Source: Actinomyces marseillensis
GTDB lineage: Bacteria > Actinomycetota > Actinomycetes > Actinomycetales > Actinomycetaceae
Assembly: GCF_900155605.1 (NCBI RefSeq)
Contig: NZ_LT707420.1
Coordinates: 1,234,842-1,298,841, forward strand
Direction of reading: 5' to 3'
DNA: 64,000 nucleotides
The position numbers were made by a program, and so were the translations under genes. Shown one piece after another: positions 23,238 to 35,657 of the stretch. How positions within the stretch are numbered: the first letter of the stretch is position 1; every line of letters begins with the position of its first letter. The notes under the pieces are model-generated. The model worked only from the letters and a program-made list of their open reading frames with translations, had not been told where the DNA came from and made no database searches.

Positions 23238-23244
23238 GCTCGCA

Positions 23245-23279
23245 GTCGGCGCCGGCGACACGATGTCGTCGGCGCCGAC
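23245..23279 (+). terminator. GC-rich hairpin after rpmE
   Basis: A 16-bp stem beginning GTCGGCGCCGGCGACA, with one G-U pair and a 3-base loop, lies 7 bases after the rpmE stop. It lacks a T-tract, as many actinobacterial terminators do. Confidence 0.65.
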
Positions 23280-23325
23280 GTGTGTCAACAGCTACCCTTG
23301 AATTAGGTCTAGGGAAGGATCAGTC

Positions 23326-24426
23326 ATGAGTGCTCTCGGAGAAGAATTCTCCGCATTAGATGCGTTGCTCGAGGAATATACAGAGCTTGAAACGCGAATG
23401 TCTGATCCTGAAGTCCTTTCCTCCCCATCACTTCTCAAGCAGGTTTCCCGCCGCTACGCTGAACTTTCTCGCATTAAAGCAGCAGCCGATCAGCTCAGCC
23501 ATGCGCGAGATGATCTTCAAGCAGCACAAGAACTTGCTGAAGATGATCCTTCTTTCGCAGAGGAAATCCCCGCGCTCGAAGAGGAAGAAAAGTCTGCGCA
23601 CGAGCATCTCCTCTCGATTCTTGCTCCACGAGATCCCGATGATGCCTGCGACGTGATCTTGGAAATCAAGGCCGGCGAAGGTGGCGAAGAATCTGCGCTT
23701 TTTGCCGCTGACCTTGCCAGAATGTATCTGCGCTACGCGGATTCGAAGGGCTGGAAGACAAGCGAGCTATCCGCCACCTACACCGAATTGGGCGGTTATA
23801 AGGAAATTACACTTGCCCTGCGAGCAACGGGTAACCCCACTCCCGATGAAGGAGTGTGGGCACACCTGAAGTACGAAGGGGGAGTACACCGAGTCCAGCG
23901 CGTTCCCGTAACCGAATCACAGGGACGCGTCCATACCAGCGCTGCCGGTGTCTTCGTCATGCCCGAACTCGAAGTCGATGACGAAATTGTTATCGACCCC
24001 AATGACCTGCGAATCGATGTCTACCGTTCATCAGGTCCCGGCGGTCAGTCGGTGAACACAACCGATTCCGCGGTGCGTATCACCCACCTTCCTTCGGGAA
24101 TCGTCGTCTCCATGCAGAACGAGAAATCGCAGCTGCAAAACAAAGAAGCAGCACTGCGTGTTCTTGCCTCGCGATTGGCTGCTGAAGCCAAAGCTAAGCG
24201 TGAAGCTGAAGCCTCTGCGCAGCGTCTTTCCCAGGTGCGCACCGTCGACCGATCCGAGCGCGTCCGTACCTACAATTTCCCGGAGAACCGCATCGCCGAC
24301 CACCGTAGTGGTTTTAAGGCCTACAACCTTGATCAGGTTCTCGATGGCGCGCTTGATCCCGTGATTGCTTCTCTCCAAAGCGCAGACGAGGCCGAGCGCC
24401 TCGCATCTGCAGATGCGCATGTATGA
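23326..24426 (+). CDS. prfA: Peptide chain release factor 1
   Basis: The 366-residue factor recognises UAA and UAG stop codons. The catalytic GGQ lies in [20 protein letters not shown], and the codon-recognition domain is in the middle third. The start ATG at 23326 follows AAGGATC. Its stop overlaps the start of prmC in ATGA, coupling the factor to the enzyme that methylates its GGQ glutamine. Confidence 0.97.
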   Translation: MSALGEEFSALDALLEEYTELETRMSDPEVLSSPSLLKQVSRRYAELSRIKAAADQLSHARDDLQAAQELAEDDPSFAEEIPALEEEEKSAHEHLLSILAPRDPDDACDVILEIKAGEGGEESALFAADLARMYLRYADSKGWKTSELSATYTELGGYKEITLALRATGNPTPDEGVWAHLKYEGGVHRVQRVPVTESQGRVHTSAAGVFVMPELEVDDEIVIDPNDLRIDVYRSSGPGGQSVNTTDSAVRITHLPSGIVVSMQNEKSQLQNKEAALRVLASRLAAEAKAKREAEASAQRLSQVRTVDRSERVRTYNFPENRIADHRSGFKAYNLDQVLDGALDPVIASLQSADEAERLASADAHV

Positions 24427-25292
24427 GCACTCAATCTGAGCTCCTCACTTGGGGGAGCGCTCAGCTTAAGGAACTCTCAACTGACAGTGGGGGAGCTTCA
24501 CCTGCAGCCGAGGCCCGCTACCTTCTCGCGTGGGCACTGGGCGTGGATTCTCTCCTTCGCGCACCCCTTGAGGTCTCTCCCATCGCCGAGGCCAGCTACC
24601 GCACTGCCGTGATGAAGCGAGCACGCCGTATCCCTCGTTCCCATGTCACTGGCCAGATGTATTTTCGAGGACTCAAGCTTGACGCGGGCGAGGGGGTCTT
24701 CACCGTTCGCCCCGAAACAGAAATGCTCGTTGAACACGTTCTGGAGCTGATTTCGAAGGAAGGGATTCCAGAGGGGGAATGGGTTGATCTGTGCAGCGGA
24801 TCGGCGGCAATTGCGCTTTCTTTGAGCCTCGAGGGACAACATCACGTGACTGCAGTTGAAGTGGATCCCTCTGCGTTTTCTTTTGCACAGCGCAATGTTG
24901 CCGCCCACGCCCACGCCAGCGTCGGCCTCGTCAATGGGGACGCGACCCAGGCCTCGACGCTCAAGGAACTAGGTGGGAGAGTTGCGCTTCTCGTCACCAA
25001 TCCCCCCTACGTTCCATCCTACGAGGCACCGACTCAGCCTGAAGCACAGCGTGACCCGGCCGTGGCGCTCTATGGGGGAGGGGACGATGGTACACAGATC
25101 CCCAAGCTACTGATTGACCGTTGCCGTGATTTGCTGGTGAAAGACGGCCTTTTAGCCATGGAGCACTCGGCGTCGCAAGCCCAGACCTTGAGGGAATATG
25201 CGCGTGAGTGCGGCTTCACTCAGGTCCGAACCTTCAGTGATTTAGCTGGCATCCCACGCTTTTTGTTCGCTCGATATACCGAAGGAGAGTAG
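24423..25292 (+). CDS. prmC: Release factor glutamine methyltransferase
   Basis: This 289-residue SAM-dependent enzyme methylates the glutamine of the GGQ motif in release factors. It has an N-terminal helical domain ([16 protein letters not shown]), the SAM-binding segment [14 protein letters not shown] and the catalytic NPPYVPSYE. It overlaps prfA by 4 bases and precedes the t6A gene by 6 bases. Confidence 0.96.
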   Translation: MSTQSELLTWGSAQLKELSTDSGGASPAAEARYLLAWALGVDSLLRAPLEVSPIAEASYRTAVMKRARRIPRSHVTGQMYFRGLKLDAGEGVFTVRPETEMLVEHVLELISKEGIPEGEWVDLCSGSAAIALSLSLEGQHHVTAVEVDPSAFSFAQRNVAAHAHASVGLVNGDATQASTLKELGGRVALLVTNPPYVPSYEAPTQPEAQRDPAVALYGGGDDGTQIPKLLIDRCRDLLVKDGLLAMEHSASQAQTLREYARECGFTQVRTFSDLAGIPRFLFARYTEGE

Positions 25293-25298
25293 AAAACG

Positions 25299-25943
25299 GT
25301 GGAGCATATTCTTGATTGTCGCATGGGATGGGATCCGGCTGATCTCGCCTATGTGAGTTCGCGAATTGCCAACGGAGACCTTGTTGTTCTCCCAACCGAT
25401 ACCGTTTACGGGATCGGAGTGCGTGCGGATAACCATGACTCAGTTCGCGCGCTGCTTGCCGCGAAAGGTCGGAATGAAACCATGCCCCCGCCGGTGCTGC
25501 TCGCCTCTGTCGAGCAGGCATGCGAGGTCTCGACTGATTTGAGCGCAGACGCTATTCGGCTCATGGAAACATTTTGGCCGGGGGCGCTGACCGTGATCGT
25601 TCAAGCCAATCCGAGTGTTGACTGGGATCTGGGACAGACCGGTGGAACCGTTGCTTTGCGCATGCCCGCTCACGAGGCCGTGTGCGAGCTTTTGAGTAGT
25701 GTCGGCCCTATGGCAGTTACTTCCGCGAACCTCACGGGGCAGCCTCCCGCGACCAATGTGGAAGAAGCACGTGGATATTTCAGTGGCACTGTAGACTGTT
25801 ACGTGGATTCAGGGCCGACCAAGAGTGGTGTTCCCTCAACAATCATCGATTGTGCGCATGGGGATGCGACACTGCTGCGCGAAGGCGCATGGGCCCTCAA
25901 AGATATTGCTACTGTGCTGGGATACCAGCCCGCAACGCGCTGA
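25299..25943 (+). CDS. L-threonylcarbamoyladenylate synthase (Sua5/YwlC/TsaC family)
   Basis: The 214-residue YrdC-domain protein makes threonylcarbamoyl-AMP for t6A modification of tRNAs reading ANN codons. The nucleotide-binding segment VVLPTDTVYGIGVRADN, the KGRNETMPPPVLLAS substrate loop and the TSANLTGQPPATN motif are all present. It lacks the extra C-terminal Sua5 domain, so it is of the short type. Start GTG 25299 has GGAG about 10 bases upstream. It is the third gene in the prfA-prmC unit. Confidence 0.93.
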   Translation: MEHILDCRMGWDPADLAYVSSRIANGDLVVLPTDTVYGIGVRADNHDSVRALLAAKGRNETMPPPVLLASVEQACEVSTDLSADAIRLMETFWPGALTVIVQANPSVDWDLGQTGGTVALRMPAHEAVCELLSSVGPMAVTSANLTGQPPATNVEEARGYFSGTVDCYVDSGPTKSGVPSTIIDCAHGDATLLREGAWALKDIATVLGYQPATR

Positions 25944-25962
25944 GGGAGGAGACATCGACGCC

Positions 25963-27096
25963 GTGAAGGTCTATGTCCTGCTGATGGTTGTCGCGGCCGC
26001 ATTGACGGTCCTGTTGACTCCACTCGTGCGCTGGGCATGCCTGAAATGGGGGATCGTCCCCAAACTGCGAAGCCGCGATATTCAGGCTGCGCCGATTCCT
26101 CGGCTTGGAGGCATTGCGATCACCATTGCATTGGTCATCACAATGCTTATTAGCGCGCGCATTCCCTACATGGCACCGCTTTTTGAAACGAACGCGGCCT
26201 GGGCAGTTGTCGGCGGGGCGTGTGCGATGTGCGCCCTTGGCGTCGTCGACGATGTCGTAGAACTTGACTGGATGACGAAGCTGTCGGGGCAGATTCTCAT
26301 TGCGGGATCGATGGCTTTCAACGGTGTCCAAATGGTCAGTTTCCCCATTTTTGGTCTGACGATTGGATCCTCGCGTCTGTCACTGATGCTCACTGTTCTT
26401 CTGATCGTCGGCATCATGAATGCGGTGAACTTTATTGACGGCTTGGACGGTCTTGCCGCGGGAATTGTTGGCATTGGGGCTGCTGCATTTTTCGTCTATT
26501 CCTACGTGCTCACTCGCATTATGGGAGCTGCCTCCTATGCGACCACCGCTTCGTTGGCGGTCATCACTTTGGTGGGAGTCTGCCTGGGGTTCCTCTGGTT
26601 TAATTACCATCCCTCGTCGATCATGATGGGCGGCGGCTCAGAAACAATGGGTCTTGTGCTTGCTTCTGCTGGCATCATCGTGACGGGCCAGGTTGATCCC
26701 TCGCTTCTGGGCAGTCAGCAACTCATCGTCTCCTTGCTTCCATTGCTATTGCCGATCTCCGTCATCCTCGTGCCCATCGGCGACCTCGTCGTGACCAGTG
26801 TTCGACGAATGCTCCGAGGAAAGAGCCCCTTTCACGCAGACCGTTCCCACTTTCATGACCGATTGCTTGAACGAGGCCACTCGCACCGCGGCGTTGTGGC
26901 AATTTTGTGGATGTGGACGGCTTTGGTTGCTTTCCCTCCCGTTGCTCTCTTGACGTATGACTGGAGGGTCGTCGCATTGTGTACCCTCCCTGCGCTTTTC
27001 ATCGGAATGCGTTTCACCGCATCGGAGTTCCCGACCTATTCCCTGTTATTTGGCCGCGGGCCTCGGCGCAGACGAGAAAGAAGGAAGACACAATGA
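25963..27096 (+). CDS. Undecaprenyl/decaprenyl-phosphate GlcNAc-1-phosphate transferase (WecA/TagO-like)
   Basis: This 377-residue polytopic membrane enzyme of the MraY/WecA superfamily has about ten or eleven segments. It shows the Asp-rich motifs VVDDVVELDW and NFIDGLDGLAAG, and the His-containing HFHDRLLERGHSHR loop that distinguishes WecA/TagO from MraY. It should transfer a sugar phosphate from a UDP-sugar to the lipid carrier on the cytoplasmic face, starting a cell-wall or arabinogalactan-like polymer. GTG 25963 follows GGAGGAG. The order before the atp operon matches other actinobacteria. It overlaps the next gene by 4 bases. Confidence 0.92.
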   Translation: MKVYVLLMVVAAALTVLLTPLVRWACLKWGIVPKLRSRDIQAAPIPRLGGIAITIALVITMLISARIPYMAPLFETNAAWAVVGGACAMCALGVVDDVVELDWMTKLSGQILIAGSMAFNGVQMVSFPIFGLTIGSSRLSLMLTVLLIVGIMNAVNFIDGLDGLAAGIVGIGAAAFFVYSYVLTRIMGAASYATTASLAVITLVGVCLGFLWFNYHPSSIMMGGGSETMGLVLASAGIIVTGQVDPSLLGSQQLIVSLLPLLLPISVILVPIGDLVVTSVRRMLRGKSPFHADRSHFHDRLLERGHSHRGVVAILWMWTALVAFPPVALLTYDWRVVALCTLPALFIGMRFTASEFPTYSLLFGRGPRRRRERRKTQ

Positions 27097-27524
27097 CTGA
27101 CTTATTGCAGGCTCGAAGCGAAGAGCTTCTTCAAGCTGTTCGACGCTTGGGGTTCCTCATCCTCATCGGTGCTGGTGTTGCTCTGGGTTGGGCCCTGTAC
27201 GCGGGGTGGGGACGCATGAGCCTTCTTCTTTCTGGCTGCATGATCGTTCTTGGTGCGGTCACAACAACCTGCGTTCGCAACATGATCTGTGCCGACTCTC
27301 TCAATCGTTCCGCATGGGTTTGGGCTCATATGGGAGGGACTTTTCTTGTCCTCATTATTGGGCTATTCCTGAGCAAAGCCTGGGGTGTCTCGGCGATCGT
27401 CGTTGGACTTGTTCTCATTTGCGAGCATTTCCTCGTGTTCATCTTCCTTGGCGTTACTTTTTCGCGCATTATGCGTGGGGACTCTCGAACTGAGAGCACT
27501 TCGCATAACGAAGAAAGAGACTGA
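27093..27524 (+). CDS. Small membrane protein in the AtpI position
   Basis: The 143-residue protein has four predicted membrane segments and a short charged C-terminus (GDSRTESTSHNEERD). It overlaps the transferase in ATGA and lies 98 bases before atpB. In many bacteria this slot holds AtpI, an assembly or ion-channel helper of the c-ring. I see no firm AtpI motif, so the role is inferred from position and topology. Confidence 0.7.
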   Translation: MTDLLQARSEELLQAVRRLGFLILIGAGVALGWALYAGWGRMSLLLSGCMIVLGAVTTTCVRNMICADSLNRSAWVWAHMGGTFLVLIIGLFLSKAWGVSAIVVGLVLICEHFLVFIFLGVTFSRIMRGDSRTESTSHNEERD

Positions 27525-27559
27525 GGGATCTTTCAGAGGACAATCTCTGGACGTATAAC

Positions 27560-27588
27560 TTCATCAATGCAACTAGCTGGGCTACACT
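27560..27588 (+). promoter_or_regulatory. Candidate promoter of the atp operon
   Basis: TTCATC (27560-27565) and TACACT (27583-27588) are 17 bases apart and precede atpB by 35 bases. The small GGGTTGACCC dyad lies at 27594-27603. Confidence 0.4.
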
Positions 27589-27622
27589 AGACCGGGTTGA
27601 CCCTAGTGAGGAAGTGAAACAC

Positions 27623-28510
27623 GTGGAAGCGACAGTTCTCGGCGAAGAGAAAACCGCGCAGCGCCGTTTCGTCATGCCCCTGTGGTACATGGTTTTAATC
27701 GGTGTTGTTGCTCTCATCGTTGTTCTGACCTTCGTGCCTGCGGTAACGCATGCGCCACATGCGCCGGGTATTGGTGATTTCTTCCCGGACACGATTTTTG
27801 GTGAAGGAACGCTCTTCCAGTTCAATCGCCTGACTTTGGTTCGGGTTTTTGCCGGAACGATGCTGTGCCTACTTTTTGTGGCCGGAACGCGACGTCTCAA
27901 GCTTGTGCCGGGCCGTGGCCAGGTCCTTTTGGAAATGGCCGCAGAGTTTGTCCGTAACGGAATCTCTATCGCGATGCTGGGGGAGGGCCGTGGAAGGCGT
28001 TGGGCAGCGTTCTTGGGCGTTGTCTTCTTCGGTGTTCTCTTCATGAATATTCAGGGCGTAGTCCCGGGAATGAACATTGCGGCTTCCTCAGTGATGGCGG
28101 TTCCAATCGTCTTTGCCGTTATCGCCTATGTTTCATTCGTCGGCGCCGGAATCAAGCAGAATGGATTCTTCCACTTCTTCAAGTCGCAGCTATTCCCCAA
28201 GGGGCTGCCGTGGCCGATCTACTTCCTGATTACGCCGATTGAATTCTTCTCGACATTCATCGTCCGTCCCGTAACGCTTGCCATTCGTCTTCTGTGCAAT
28301 ATGATTTCGGGTCACTTGTTGCTTGGATTGACCTACTTCGGTACCTCGAACCTCCTCATGGCTGCCGGTGCGATGAAAGCAGGCGCTGCGCTAACTGGAG
28401 TTGCAGCAGTTGCAGCGACTCTCTTCGAAATTTTCGTTGCTGTCTTGCAGGCGTATATCTTCGCCATGCTGACGGCGGTCTACATCAGACTTTCAGTCGA
28501 AGAACACTAA
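27623..28510 (+). CDS. atpB: ATP synthase subunit a (Fo)
   Basis: The 295-residue integral membrane subunit forms the proton half-channels against the c-ring. The essential Arg is in TLAIRLLCNMISGHLLLGL, and the last helix pair matches the family (FVAVLQAYIFAMLTAVYIRLS). Start GTG 27623 has GAGGA about 11 bases upstream; a GTG at 27614 is too close to that site. First gene of the operon B-E-F-H-A-G-D-C. Confidence 0.95.
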   Translation: MEATVLGEEKTAQRRFVMPLWYMVLIGVVALIVVLTFVPAVTHAPHAPGIGDFFPDTIFGEGTLFQFNRLTLVRVFAGTMLCLLFVAGTRRLKLVPGRGQVLLEMAAEFVRNGISIAMLGEGRGRRWAAFLGVVFFGVLFMNIQGVVPGMNIAASSVMAVPIVFAVIAYVSFVGAGIKQNGFFHFFKSQLFPKGLPWPIYFLITPIEFFSTFIVRPVTLAIRLLCNMISGHLLLGLTYFGTSNLLMAAGAMKAGAALTGVAAVAATLFEIFVAVLQAYIFAMLTAVYIRLSVEEH

Positions 28511-28761
<251 letters not shown>

Positions 28762-28762
<1 letters not shown>

Positions 28763-29325
28763 TGTTCACGATGCTTGTTCCTATGTCCGAAGAATCGGTC
28801 GGAGGAATCAGCGTTGTCCTTCCCCCTCTCTATGAGATTTTCTGGTCAGCGCTGATCCTGTTGATCATTCTTCTGGTCGTCGGTCGTTACGCGCTGCCGC
28901 GGATCTACTCAATGATCGACGAGCGACGCGAAGCGATTCAGGAAGGCCTCGAGGCCGCTGAGAAGGCGCGTGCAGATTCTGCTGCAGCCTCTCGCGAGAA
29001 GGACGAGCTGTTGCGCGACGCTCAGGCTGAGGCGCACCAGATCCGTGAGGATGCCCGTGCGCAAGCCCAGCAGATTATCGCTCAGGCTCGCAACGAGGCC
29101 CTTGCAGAAGCACAGCGAGTTCAAGACGCAGCTCAGCGCCAGATTCTTGCCGAACGCCAGGCTGCTCAAATTTCGCTTCGTAGCGACGTGGGTCTTCTTG
29201 CAAGTGAGCTTGCTGAAAAGCTGGTGGGCGAGCATCTGGAGAACACCGATCTCACGGCGCGTGTGGTCGATCGTTTCCTTGATGAGCTCGAGGCTGAAGA
29301 GATTCCCGTTGGCGGTGTGAACTGA
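28762..29325 (+). CDS. atpF: ATP synthase subunit b (stator)
   Basis: The 187-residue protein has one N-terminal membrane helix (about residues 24-42, LPPLYEIFWSALILLIILLV). A long Ala/Glu/Arg/Gln-rich coiled-coil stalk follows, as usual for subunit b. ATG 28762 overlaps the atpE stop; later in-frame ATGs at 28771 and 28783 are possible starts. The stop overlaps atpH. Confidence 0.94.
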
Positions 29326-30113
29326 TGACTCCTGAGCAGTTACGCGAACGCCTGACGCAGGTGAATGGTGACCGCATGGCGCTTGCGGAAGATTTGTTCG
29401 GTGTTGCGGATTTTCTTCGCACACACTCTTCCGTTCAGCGTGCCCTTACTGATCCCGCGCGGAGCCAGAGCGATAAAGACTCTCTTATTGACCGTCTTTT
29501 CGGCCCTGTTGTGGGTGAAGTTTCGCTTCAGTGTTTGCATGACCTGGGGCAGGGGCACTGGTCTCGTCCGCGTGACATCGTGCTGAAAATTGAAGATGCG
29601 GGTTGCGATGCAGTCCTGCTCAATGCTCAGCTTGACGGGGTTCTTGAAGAGACAGAAGCACAATTGGTTGCAATTGCTGTTTTCCTCCAGTCTCATCGCG
29701 ATCTACGAAACGAGCTGTCGAATTTGTCAGCTTTGTCCCCAAAGGGACGTGCTGACTTGTCACAGCAGGTTTTCGGTAGCGTCGTGAACCGTCCAACTTT
29801 GCGCCTCCTGCGCCGCAGCGTCGGGCGAGCCTCTCACGGCCACCTTTTGGAGAAGCTTCGAGGACTCGCTGCCCGCGCTGCGGAGCTATCAGGTCGGCGC
29901 TTCGTCTTTGTCGAATCGGCTCAAGAACTACGCGAAGATCAGAAGAATCGTCTTGAAAAGATTCTCGAGAAGAAACTGGGAAGCCCAGTCTCTGCAACCT
30001 ACACTTTGCGTCCGGATCTGCTCGGCGGCCTCGTCGTCCGAATGGGCACGGAGCGCGTCGACGCATCACTGGCCACGCGGGTCGGTGCTTTGAAACGTTC
30101 GATCGTCGGTTAG
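29325..30113 (+). CDS. atpH: ATP synthase subunit delta
   Basis: The 262-residue protein links F1 to the stator. The conserved C-terminal segment is LGSPVSATYTLRPDLLGGLVVRMGTERVDAS, typical of delta. It is longer than the E. coli subunit (177 residues) but similar to other actinobacterial forms. It overlaps atpF by one base and is 37 bases from atpA. Confidence 0.93.
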   Translation: MTPEQLRERLTQVNGDRMALAEDLFGVADFLRTHSSVQRALTDPARSQSDKDSLIDRLFGPVVGEVSLQCLHDLGQGHWSRPRDIVLKIEDAGCDAVLLNAQLDGVLEETEAQLVAIAVFLQSHRDLRNELSNLSALSPKGRADLSQQVFGSVVNRPTLRLLRRSVGRASHGHLLEKLRGLAARAAELSGRRFVFVESAQELREDQKNRLEKILEKKLGSPVSATYTLRPDLLGGLVVRMGTERVDASLATRVGALKRSIVG

Positions 30114-30150
30114 CCCGATGTGTTCGAGGAATAGATAGAAGGAAAACTCA

Positions 30151-31791
30151 ATGGCTGATCTGTCCATTAGCCCCGAGGAAGTACGGGCGGCGCTCGACTC
30201 TTTCGTGGAATCGTACCAACCCGCGCAGGTCGTGACCGACGAGGTCGGACACGTTACAGAAACTGCCGACGGCATTGCTCGCGTTGAGGGCCTTCCCGGC
30301 ACCATGGCGAACGAGCTTCTGCGTTTCGAAGACGGAACGCTGGGCTTGGCGATGAACCTTGAACAGCGCGAGATCGGTACCGTTATTCTCGGTGACTTCT
30401 CCTCGATCGAAGAAGGCCAACCTGTTTACCGTACCGGCGAGGTTCTCTCGGTCCCCGTTGGCGATGGCTACTTGGGTCGTACGGTGGATCCGCTGGGACG
30501 TCCGATCGATGGCCTCGGTGAAATCACCGACTTGGATGGGCGCCGTGCACTGGAACTCCAGGCTCCCGGCGTCATGATGCGTAAGTCGGTCCATGAGCCC
30601 TTGCAGACCGGTCTGAAGGCTATCGACTCGATGATTCCGATCGGTCGTGGTCAGCGTCAGCTCATCATTGGTGACCGCCAAACAGGTAAGACCGCTATCG
30701 CCTTGGACACGATCATCAACCAACGCGATAACTGGCTCACCGGTGACGTTAATAAGCAGGTGCGCTGCATCTACGTTGCAATCGGTCAGAAGGGTTCGAC
30801 GATCGCCTCGGTGCGCTCGACTCTGGAAGACGCCGGCGCGATGGAATACACGACGATCGTTGCCTCTCCCGCCTCGGATCCTGCGGGCTACAAGTACATG
30901 GCTCCCTACACGGGTTCAGCTATTGGTCAGCACTGGATGTACCAGGGTAAGCACGTTCTCATCGTCTTCGACGATCTTTCTAAGCAGGCCGAGGCCTATC
31001 GTGCGGTGTCCTTGCTCCTGCGTCGCCCGCCGGGGCGTGAAGCCTACCCCGGTGACGTCTTCTACTTGCACTCACGCCTTCTTGAGCGTTGCGCAAAGCT
31101 TTCCGACGACCTCGGCGGAGGATCGATGACTGGCTTGCCGATCATCGAAACCAAGGCGAACGACGTTTCGGCGTACATTCCGACCAACGTTATTTCGATT
31201 ACCGATGGTCAGATCTTCTTGCAGTCCGACCTCTTCAACTCGAACCAGCGTCCTGCTGTGGACGTCGGTATTTCGGTGTCTCGTGTCGGCGGTGCCGCGC
31301 AGATTAAGGCCATGAAGAAGGTTGCAGGTACCTTGAAGCTCACCCTTGCGCAATACCGTTCGATGGCGGCATTCGCAATGTTTGCTTCGGACCTCGATGC
31401 GGCAACTCGCCGTCAGCTCACGCGTGGTGAGCGTCTGATGGAGCTCCTCAAGCAGCCCCAGAACTCTCCCTACGTCGTTCAAGATCAGGTTGCGTCAATC
31501 TGGGCAGGAACCAATGGATTCCTCGACGACCTTGAGGTCAATGAGGTGCTTTCTTTTGAAAGCGGATTGCTTGACTACCTGCACTCGAATTCCTCGGTTC
31601 TCGACGAGATTGCCGCAACAGGTGAACTCACGAAGGAGAACGAAGAAAAGCTTCGTTCGTGCGTGGAAGCCTTCCACAGTCAGTGGGTGAGTGCTCGTAA
31701 GGGAGCAGGCAACCTTGACGATGGTGAAGTTCAGGCTGAGCGTTCCCAAGAGCAGATTGTCCGTTCTCGTCCTGCAGCCTTCGAGGCCTGA
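30151..31791 (+). CDS. atpA: ATP synthase subunit alpha
   Basis: This 546-residue F1 subunit has Walker [12 protein letters not shown], the [11 protein letters not shown] Walker B region and the alpha-subunit signature around [14 protein letters not shown]. The C-terminus is about 30 residues longer than E. coli alpha, an extension also seen in other actinobacterial alphas. GAAGGA precedes the ATG. Confidence 0.98.
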   Translation: MADLSISPEEVRAALDSFVESYQPAQVVTDEVGHVTETADGIARVEGLPGTMANELLRFEDGTLGLAMNLEQREIGTVILGDFSSIEEGQPVYRTGEVLSVPVGDGYLGRTVDPLGRPIDGLGEITDLDGRRALELQAPGVMMRKSVHEPLQTGLKAIDSMIPIGRGQRQLIIGDRQTGKTAIALDTIINQRDNWLTGDVNKQVRCIYVAIGQKGSTIASVRSTLEDAGAMEYTTIVASPASDPAGYKYMAPYTGSAIGQHWMYQGKHVLIVFDDLSKQAEAYRAVSLLLRRPPGREAYPGDVFYLHSRLLERCAKLSDDLGGGSMTGLPIIETKANDVSAYIPTNVISITDGQIFLQSDLFNSNQRPAVDVGISVSRVGGAAQIKAMKKVAGTLKLTLAQYRSMAAFAMFASDLDAATRRQLTRGERLMELLKQPQNSPYVVQDQVASIWAGTNGFLDDLEVNEVLSFESGLLDYLHSNSSVLDEIAATGELTKENEEKLRSCVEAFHSQWVSARKGAGNLDDGEVQAERSQEQIVRSRPAAFEA

Positions 31792-31793
31792 TA

Positions 31794-34195
<2,402 letters not shown>

Positions 34196-34196
34196 C

Positions 34197-34463
34197 GTGC
34201 CTGCCACTGAACAGCTGCAGGTAGAGGTTGTCTCACACGAAGGCAGGTTGTGGCACGGGAGCGCTTCCCACGTGAGTTTTCCTGCAACAGATGGCTCAAT
34301 TGGTGTGCTTCCCGGCAGGCAGCCGCTGCTTGCTGGCCTCGTTTCGGGTCGCGTAAGCGTGACGACTGAAGACGGCGTTGTCAACTTCGACATCGATCAA
34401 GGTCTGGCATCGGTAGATTCCGACTTTATTACGATTGTCGTGGAACACGCCTCCCAGATGTAG
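34197..34463 (+). CDS. atpC: ATP synthase subunit epsilon, short form
   Basis: The 88-residue protein contains only the N-terminal beta-sandwich (LQVEVVSHEGRLWHG, FPATDGSIGVLPGRQPLLAGL). The C-terminal two-helix domain that in E. coli (139 residues) inhibits ATP hydrolysis is absent, as the stop follows HASQM directly. GTG 34197 lies one base after the atpD stop with AAGGA upstream. Last gene of the operon. Confidence 0.93.
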   Translation: MPATEQLQVEVVSHEGRLWHGSASHVSFPATDGSIGVLPGRQPLLAGLVSGRVSVTTEDGVVNFDIDQGLASVDSDFITIVVEHASQM

Positions 34464-34508
34464 ATGAGTGGTGTGCGGGCGTTAAACTGTCCGCACACCC
34501 TCATTTTT
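34464..34508 (+). terminator. Terminator of the atp operon
   Basis: A 9-bp GGTGTGCGG stem is extended past one mismatch by ATGAG/CTCAT and followed by TTTTT. It starts right after the atpC stop. Confidence 0.85.
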
Positions 34509-34522
34509 GTCAGGAGGTTTTC

Positions 34523-34921
34523 ATGGTTTTCGCTATCTACGCAATCGTGATCCTCCTTCTTACCCTTTTTGTCCTCTGGGGCTACGTTAATGTGCGCGCT
34601 CGTCGTCTCGACCAGCAAGTCGGCGCTTTCCGTGCATGGGCACGTCTCGATTCACATTCGGGCTGGATGTCAGGCATTGGCCACTATCAGGGCGATCGTT
34701 TGTGTTGGTACCGTCTCATTGCGCTTTCGATGAAGCCTCACGTTGTTCTCCCTAGGCACGGCTTTGAAGTTTCCCTTCCCCTGCAGCGCTCGACCGATGG
34801 TTCCATGGTCGAGGTTCGGCTGAGTTCAGGGGATGTTTTTTTGGATATCGCAGTCGAACCTTTGACCTATAACGGTCTTGTATCGTGGTGCGAATCCGAA
34901 CCGCCCGCAATCCAAAGTTAA
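34523..34921 (+). CDS. DUF2550-family membrane protein
   Basis: This 132-residue protein has one N-terminal membrane helix and then a small soluble domain with WYRLIALSMKPHVVLPR. The family is found next to atpC and nucS in many actinobacteria; its function is unknown. CAGGAGG lies just before the ATG, giving a strong start. Confidence 0.8.
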   Translation: MVFAIYAIVILLLTLFVLWGYVNVRARRLDQQVGAFRAWARLDSHSGWMSGIGHYQGDRLCWYRLIALSMKPHVVLPRHGFEVSLPLQRSTDGSMVEVRLSSGDVFLDIAVEPLTYNGLVSWCESEPPAIQS

Positions 34922-34951
34922 GTTCTCCTCGAAGTCTTGAAAGGCGGGTTT

Positions 34952-35650
34952 GTGCGCGTCCTTATTGCCTCTTGCACAGTTGATTACTCTGGTCGTCTCA
35001 GTGCGCATCTCGATCGTGCAGTCCGCTTGATTATGCACAAGGCGGATGGTTCGGTCCTCATCCATTCTGACGGCGGATCATATAAGCCCCTCAACTGGAT
35101 GAACGCGCCGTGTACTGTCACTACTGAGATCCCTGAAGAAGGCGAAGAACTCGACGGTGTCACCCAGATTTGGCAAGTACAAGCCGATAAAACGGATGAC
35201 CGTCTCGTCATCCGAATCCACGAAATTATCGCCGATGTGAGCGAAGAATTCGGCGTTGACCCAGGCCTGGTCAAAGACGGGGTTGAAACGCACCTTCAGG
35301 AGCTCCTCGCCGAACAGGTTCCTCAGATCCTAGGGGAGGGGTGGGAACTTGTTCGCCGCGAGTACCCCACGCCGGTGGGTCCCGTTGACCTCTTAGTGCG
35401 AGACCCGCAAGGACTCCCAGTCGCGATCGAGGTGAAGAGGCGCGGTGGAATGGATGGCGTCGATCAACTCACGCGTTATCTCTCTCTTCTCGGACGCGAT
35501 CCACTTCTTGATGGGATTCGTGGCATCTTCGCGGCTCAAGAGATTACCAAACAGGCCCGTACGCTTGCCGAGGACCGTGGGATTGACTGCCTGATCTTGG
35601 ACTACGACGCGATGCGTGGTTTCGACGATCCCGATTCGCGTTTGTTCTAG
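34952..35650 (+). CDS. nucS: Mismatch-specific endonuclease NucS (EndoMS)
   Basis: The 232-residue protein starts [16 protein letters not shown], the family N-terminus. Its nuclease core has [22 protein letters not shown] (the D...ExK metal site) and QLTRYL. The end DDPDSRLF fits the C-terminal tail that binds the sliding clamp in actinobacterial NucS. NucS cuts both strands at mismatches and replaces MutS/MutL repair in these organisms. GTG 34952 follows AAAGGCGGG; a TTG at 34937 is less likely. The AlkZ-like gene follows after 7 bases. Confidence 0.95.
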   Translation: MRVLIASCTVDYSGRLSAHLDRAVRLIMHKADGSVLIHSDGGSYKPLNWMNAPCTVTTEIPEEGEELDGVTQIWQVQADKTDDRLVIRIHEIIADVSEEFGVDPGLVKDGVETHLQELLAEQVPQILGEGWELVRREYPTPVGPVDLLVRDPQGLPVAIEVKRRGGMDGVDQLTRYLSLLGRDPLLDGIRGIFAAQEITKQARTLAEDRGIDCLILDYDAMRGFDDPDSRLF

Positions 35651-35657
35651 ATCTGCG

